Below, piece after piece: positions 60,079-64,000 of a DNA stretch of 64,000 nt. Source of the stretch: Rubrivivax sp. (GTDB lineage Bacteria > Pseudomonadota > Gammaproteobacteria > Burkholderiales > Burkholderiaceae_C); assembly GCA_016707445.1 (NCBI GenBank), contig JADJHR010000003.1, forward strand, positions 558,001 through 622,000, read 5' to 3'. How positions within the stretch are numbered: the first letter of the stretch is position 1; each line of letters begins with the position of its first letter. Below the pieces are notes generated by a model. The model was not told where the DNA came from. It did no database searches and was given only the letters and a program-made list of their open reading frames with translations. A program made the translations under genes and the position numbers.

Positions 60079-61990
60079 GCGCATCAAGAAGAACTTCTGG
60101 CGCTTCAGGCCGCTTCTGACTGAAACCTTGCCGTATGAGTTGCCGGTCATTTTCGGTAACGATCGTCTCTACTACAGCCAGTGCCGATCACTTGACCCTT
60201 TGGCAAAACCGCTCATTGACAAGCTCCTACGTGGGTGGCGAGGGCACACCGTTCCATACAGCTATGGTGTTCGCAAAGATAGTGACCGTACAACGCAACT
60301 CGGGCTAGTTCATCCCATAACACAACTTGAGTTCTGCGATTTCTATGCTCGACACGAATCATCGATTCTCGACTACTGCAATAGGAGCGAATACTCCTTG
60401 CGTCGGCCCGCAGCTGTGGCCGCCGTGTATGTGGCCTCTCTAGGAGCATTGAACGACTCAGTACACAAAACCGGCGAAGTCCACTTAACACCGGAAGGCT
60501 CCGAACCTGAGCTCTCGAAGCTCGTCTCCTACTTCGCTTACGAGAAATACAATCTTCTCAACAAGTTCTACGAGTCGCGAGAGTTCATTCGACTCGAAAA
60601 GAAGTTTGAACTCCTCAAGCAACTCGATATTTCAAAGTGCTTTTACAGCATCTACACGCACTCCATTACATGGGCAACGAAAAGCAAAGAGTTTGCCAAG
60701 AAGAATAAGGGTGCGCATTCGTTCGAGTCGAGTTTTGATTCGTTGATGCAGCGATCAAACTATAACGAGACCAATGGTATTGTGGTTGGTCCCGAGTTCG
60801 CCAGAATATTTGCGGAAATCATTCTTCAGGACGTGGATCAAAAGGTCCAAAGGCTGCTCGCAGAAGACGCTCTGTTTGAAGGGCAGCAGTACTCGATACG
60901 TCGGTACGTGGACGACTACTCGGTCTTCTCCAATAGCGCAGAGATTGTTAGGAAAATCGAATCGCTACTGCGACGGGAGCTACTTAAATACAAGCTTCAT
61001 GTCAACGAGTCGAAGGTTCGAGATTACCATCGTCCATTCGTTACGAACCTGACCCAGGCACGCGCAGACACCCGAACTAGAATTAACGGCGTCAGCGAAG
61101 TCCTTGTCAGTCCGGATTGGAAGGCAGCCACCGCAGCCAGCAGCAAACAGCGTCACGCGATCGGTGGTTTAATTCACGACCTACGTGTTATAGCGAAGCG
61201 TCATGACGTTCCATTCAGCAGTTTGAGCGGAAGTTTGCTTGGAAGCCTGCGGGCGTTATCTCGTGCCGCAAATAAGTCGCTGAACAAAGGGTCAACTGTC
61301 TCTGTGGAGAATTGGATCTTCGCCACTCGAAGTATTATCGACTGCGCTTTCTACATTACATCTGTCGATCTACGAGTTCGGACCACTTATGGCCTATGCC
61401 AACTTCTTTCCATAATTCAGGATGGCCTGCGGGCACTTCCAGCAATCGGTGGTGATTTCATTACTCATACGATTTCAGAAGAGTTGGTGGCGGTAGCCAA
61501 AACTGCATTGATCGCTGGCGAACAGACACCCGGAGAGGATAGTGTCGAGCTCTTCAATCTACTCATATGCGGCTCACATTTGCTTAAGCAGCACTTCACG
61601 AAGAATGGACAAGTTGAGAAAATTCTCGACACTCTGCTTGCGGGTGATCTAACTTACTTTAAGTACATTACTCTGAAGTATTGCTATCTGCGTGATCCAT
61701 CTTATTTCGCGAAATCATTAACCGAGCTTAATCAGCGAGCAGAGTCTTTACTTGATTGTCTGGATTCCATCAAGCTGAAGAGTGAGCGATTTCATTTGTT
61801 GTGCGACTACCTAAGCGCGCCTGACGTGGACGTTGCCCGAAAGCGCGCGGTGTTCGTTAAGCGTTACGGTGGAACACCAAGCAATGCGGCGTTGACGAAG
61901 CTCGGCGAATCGATCGGATTTACCGATTGGACTGGCAGTTGCCTGCTAGACGCTCGCGAGAGTCTAGAAGTGGTGAGAGTGTTGTTCTGA
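60071..61990 (+). CDS. drt3b: Reverse transcriptase, UG8-like (Drt3b)
   Basis: A 639-residue protein. The reverse transcriptase core shows LLKQLDISKCFYSIYTHSITWA (motif A, Asp at about 186), NGIVVGPEFARIFAEIILQDVDQKVQRLL (motif B, about 235-260), and RRYVDDYSVFSNS (YVDD at 279-282), followed by YKLHVNESKVRDYHRPFVTNLTQAR. A long all-helical C-terminal region of about 300 residues follows with no enzyme motif, typical of UG-class defence reverse transcriptases. It overlaps the Drt3a tail by 8 nt, so the genes form one operon. Low GC marks recent transfer. Confidence 0.88.
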   Translation: MSKRIKKNFWRFRPLLTETLPYELPVIFGNDRLYYSQCRSLDPLAKPLIDKLLRGWRGHTVPYSYGVRKDSDRTTQLGLVHPITQLEFCDFYARHESSILDYCNRSEYSLRRPAAVAAVYVASLGALNDSVHKTGEVHLTPEGSEPELSKLVSYFAYEKYNLLNKFYESREFIRLEKKFELLKQLDISKCFYSIYTHSITWATKSKEFAKKNKGAHSFESSFDSLMQRSNYNETNGIVVGPEFARIFAEIILQDVDQKVQRLLAEDALFEGQQYSIRRYVDDYSVFSNSAEIVRKIESLLRRELLKYKLHVNESKVRDYHRPFVTNLTQARADTRTRINGVSEVLVSPDWKAATAASSKQRHAIGGLIHDLRVIAKRHDVPFSSLSGSLLGSLRALSRAANKSLNKGSTVSVENWIFATRSIIDCAFYITSVDLRVRTTYGLCQLLSIIQDGLRALPAIGGDFITHTISEELVAVAKTALIAGEQTPGEDSVELFNLLICGSHLLKQHFTKNGQVEKILDTLLAGDLTYFKYITLKYCYLRDPSYFAKSLTELNQRAESLLDCLDSIKLKSERFHLLCDYLSAPDVDVARKRAVFVKRYGGTPSNAALTKLGESIGFTDWTGSCLLDARESLEVVRVLF

Positions 61991-62038
61991 AGTTGCTGAG
62001 CAATCGAGGTCAACCGTCGTAACTCGGTAGAAAGGGCG

Positions 62039-64000
62039 TCAAACCCCGCGCAGCACGCTGAACTCCCTGAATAGCCGTACCGGCAGCGGCGTCTCCAGCT
62101 TCCACACGATGCTCATCGGCCGGTCGCCTTCGGCAGACTCCAGCGCCACGCGTCCGCAGGCGCGGTAGGCATCGCCCTTGCGCGGGCGCACGAAGAGCTG
62201 GAACTGCCACCCGTTCGTCGAACTCTCCACATAGCGCCGCCCGCCGGGCGTGTCCGGTCCCGCGCTGTTCTGCGTCTGCCAGTGAAAGCGCTCGGCGCTG
62301 ATCGCGTAGTCGTGGTACGAGATGCGGTCGTGATAGCCCTCGCTCTTGTCGAGCGTGACGAACAGCAGCTCGGTATTGCGGCTGGTGAGCGGCAGCACTC
62401 CGGCCTGGAACGGTGCGCGCCGCGCCGCAGTCAACCAGCCCACGGCCGTGAGCACTTCGCGCGCGCCGTAGGCGGCGTGCAGGCACAGCGGCGTGTCTTC
62501 AAGCCCGGGTACTGGCGTCGCTGCAACGTTCGTGCGGGCCTGCAGCAGGCCCGACAGCTCGACCAACTCATCGGCGATGGCAAAGTGGCGCTCGAGACGA
62601 TCGATGAAGGCTTCGGGGCCTGCCGCCTGCTCGTGCCGACCATCGATCTGGTAAGCCAGCATCTGCACGCCGATTGCATCCTTCGCATTGAGCGTCGGCG
62701 GGTGGCCTTGCCGCGAGCCGACCGCGGCCATCACGTCGAGCCGCTGCGGGTCGTCCACGTGCAGCAGGTCTCCGAAGCGGCGGCTGAAGTAGTCCTCTTC
62801 GGGGCCGGGCTCCGCAGCGATCAGGCCGGCGTCGCGCTTCAGTGCCGTCCAGCCGCTGCGGCCCTGGCCGGTGCCTGCGCGGTAGACGTCACCGAGTTCC
62901 AGCGCTTGGTCGCGCAGGAAGTCGGCCAACCGCACCGAGGCACGGCCGCGCAGGGCTGCATAAGTCTGCAGCTCCGTCTTCAGGCGGCGCCAGTTCTGCG
63001 TCGTCAACGCGCGCAGGCCCTGCAGCACCTGCTCTCGCGTCTGGCGTTGCAGGTGGATGTGGCAGCCGGGCGGCAGGCTGCCGAAACCGTTCTCGACACC
63101 ATCCACCAGTTCGCGGCGCGACAGGCCGGTCAGGCTCGACAGCAGGCGGTCGAACCGGAACTCGGTGCGGTGCTGGCCGACAAAGTCGAGCACCAGGCAA
63201 CTCTCCTTGCCCGGCGCCAGGCGCAGGCCGCGGCCGATCTGCTGCTGGAACAGCACCGGGCTCTGCGTGGGCCGCAGCAGCAACAGCGTGTCGACCATCG
63301 GCAGGTCGATGCCTTCGTTGTAGAGATCGACCGTCACCAGCGCGCACAGCTCGCCGCTGAGCAAGCGCTGCGGTGCCCGGCGGCGCTCCTCGGGGCTTGT
63401 CGTGCCCACCACGCAGGCGGCCGGCAGGCCCGCACGGTTGAGCCAGTCGGTCATGAACTCAGCATGCGCGACCGATACGCAGAACACCAGGGCACGCGAC
63501 CGTGATGCATCGGACGCCAGGCGACGCCATTCATTCACCGCCAGCCGGGCGCGCACATCATTGCCGGTGACCAGGTTGTCGACCGCTTCGCGCTCGCCGG
63601 GCCTGTCCCACGGCACTGCCGAAAAGTCGGTGGCATCGTCGCAGGCGTAATACTCGAAAGGCGCCAACAGCTGCAGGTCCAGCGCATGCCACAGTCGCAG
63701 CTCGACGGCCGGGCTGCCGTCGGGCCTGGCATCGAAGTACGGCGTGATCGGCTGCCCGTCGCTGCGCTCCGGCGTGGCGGTCAGGCCCAGCAAGACGCGC
63801 GGGCGAACGGCCTTGACGAAGGCATCGAAGCGGTCTGCGGCCAGCCGGTGGCATTCATCCACGACGACGGTGTGCCAGTGCGCGGCACCGATGGTGGCCA
63901 CCAAGTCGCGGCTGCTCAAGCTGTCGATGGTGGCGAAGAGGTGGTCCCGGCGCTCGGGCTCGTGGTCACCGGTCAGCAGGTCGCCGAACTCGGGGTCGCG
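62039..64000 (-). CDS. DEAD/DEAH-box helicase with DUF3427-type C-terminus (5' end beyond window)
   Basis: 654 residues are visible, with the start off the right edge. Superfamily 2 motifs: VVVDECHRLAADRFDAFV (DExH-type motif II), LLGLTATPERSDGQPI (III), ALVFCVSVAHAEFMTDWL (IV), TVDLYNEGIDLPMVDTLLLLRPTQSPVLFQQQIGRGLRL (V-VI). The C-terminal half continues with VLDFVGQHRTEFRFDRLLSSL and the DUF3427-like end (GVLPLTSRNTELLFVTLDKSEGYHDRISYHDYAISAERFHWQTQNSAGPDTPGGRRY...NGWQFQLFVRPRKGDAYRACGRV). Such proteins often have an N-terminal phospholipase D nuclease domain and occur in defence islands; that part is not visible here. Confidence 0.88.
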   Translation of the reverse strand, partial: RDPEFGDLLTGDHEPERRDHLFATIDSLSSRDLVATIGAAHWHTVVVDECHRLAADRFDAFVKAVRPRVLLGLTATPERSDGQPITPYFDARPDGSPAVELRLWHALDLQLLAPFEYYACDDATDFSAVPWDRPGEREAVDNLVTGNDVRARLAVNEWRRLASDASRSRALVFCVSVAHAEFMTDWLNRAGLPAACVVGTTSPEERRRAPQRLLSGELCALVTVDLYNEGIDLPMVDTLLLLRPTQSPVLFQQQIGRGLRLAPGKESCLVLDFVGQHRTEFRFDRLLSSLTGLSRRELVDGVENGFGSLPPGCHIHLQRQTREQVLQGLRALTTQNWRRLKTELQTYAALRGRASVRLADFLRDQALELGDVYRAGTGQGRSGWTALKRDAGLIAAEPGPEEDYFSRRFGDLLHVDDPQRLDVMAAVGSRQGHPPTLNAKDAIGVQMLAYQIDGRHEQAAGPEAFIDRLERHFAIADELVELSGLLQARTNVAATPVPGLEDTPLCLHAAYGAREVLTAVGWLTAARRAPFQAGVLPLTSRNTELLFVTLDKSEGYHDRISYHDYAISAERFHWQTQNSAGPDTPGGRRYVESSTNGWQFQLFVRPRKGDAYRACGRVALESAEGDRPMSIVWKLETPLPVRLFREFSVLRGV

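Overview
GC-rich bacterial chromosome, most likely a betaproteobacterium of the order Burkholderiales (Rubrivivax/Leptothrix/Comamonadaceae neighbourhood). The reasons are the gene sets ispA-dxs-folE2 and argH-histidine kinase-LytTR regulator-ppc//hemC-hemD-hemX-hemY, the Bug-type receptors (TctC-like periplasmic receptors of tripartite tricarboxylate transporters), and the codon usage. No 16S rRNA gene is present, so the genus is an inference.

Bases 1-25,640 are ordinary core genome. They hold isoprenoid synthesis (ispA, dxs), folE2, an MFS exporter, a LysM/BON protein, an FMN-dependent alpha-hydroxy-acid dehydrogenase, and a small catabolic operon read leftward (RidA, GntR regulator, D-2-hydroxyacid dehydrogenase, Bug receptor, threonine aldolase) with palindromic operator candidates in front of it. 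Then come a cupredoxin-like protein, dinB, a pilin-like protein, argH, a LytS/AlgZ-LytTR two-component pair, ppc, and the heme operon hemCDXY. Every core gene has an intact frame.

A tRNA-Arg(ACG) gene at 25,637-25,713 marks the switch to a genomic island that reaches the right edge of the window; its far end was not found. Just inside lie two tyrosine integrases on either side of an AlpA/excisionase-like gene. Next is a type I restriction-modification operon (hsdM, a DUF1016-N gene, hsdS, an AlbA_2/Schlafen-type ATPase gene, hsdR). It is damaged twice: hsdM has a single-base frameshift, and hsdR is cut 27 codons before its natural end by a 7.2-kb insertion bounded by a 10-bp direct repeat. 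The lost hsdR end lies at 44,957-45,049. The insertion carries lower-GC metabolic genes (an OYE-type flavin reductase, a CoA ligase, a Bug receptor), a decayed sbcC end, and an IS3-family remnant whose middle is inverted.

Beyond the hsdR relic come a DUF3800 gene, an mcrBC restriction pair (mcrB frameshifted), and a lone XerC/D-like integrase. These are followed by a four-gene cassette (zinc-finger protein, large serine recombinase, two ParB/RepB-like proteins) whose first ribosome-binding site sits inside a hairpin. After a third tyrosine integrase gene (frameshifted) comes a low-GC two-reverse-transcriptase locus that fits a DRT type 3 anti-phage system, and then a DEAD/DEAH helicase with a DUF3427-type C-terminus that runs off the window.

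Read as a whole, bases 25.7-64 kb are a layered defence island: type I R-M, McrBC, DRT3 and a helicase, with repeated recombinase turnover and several recently broken genes.
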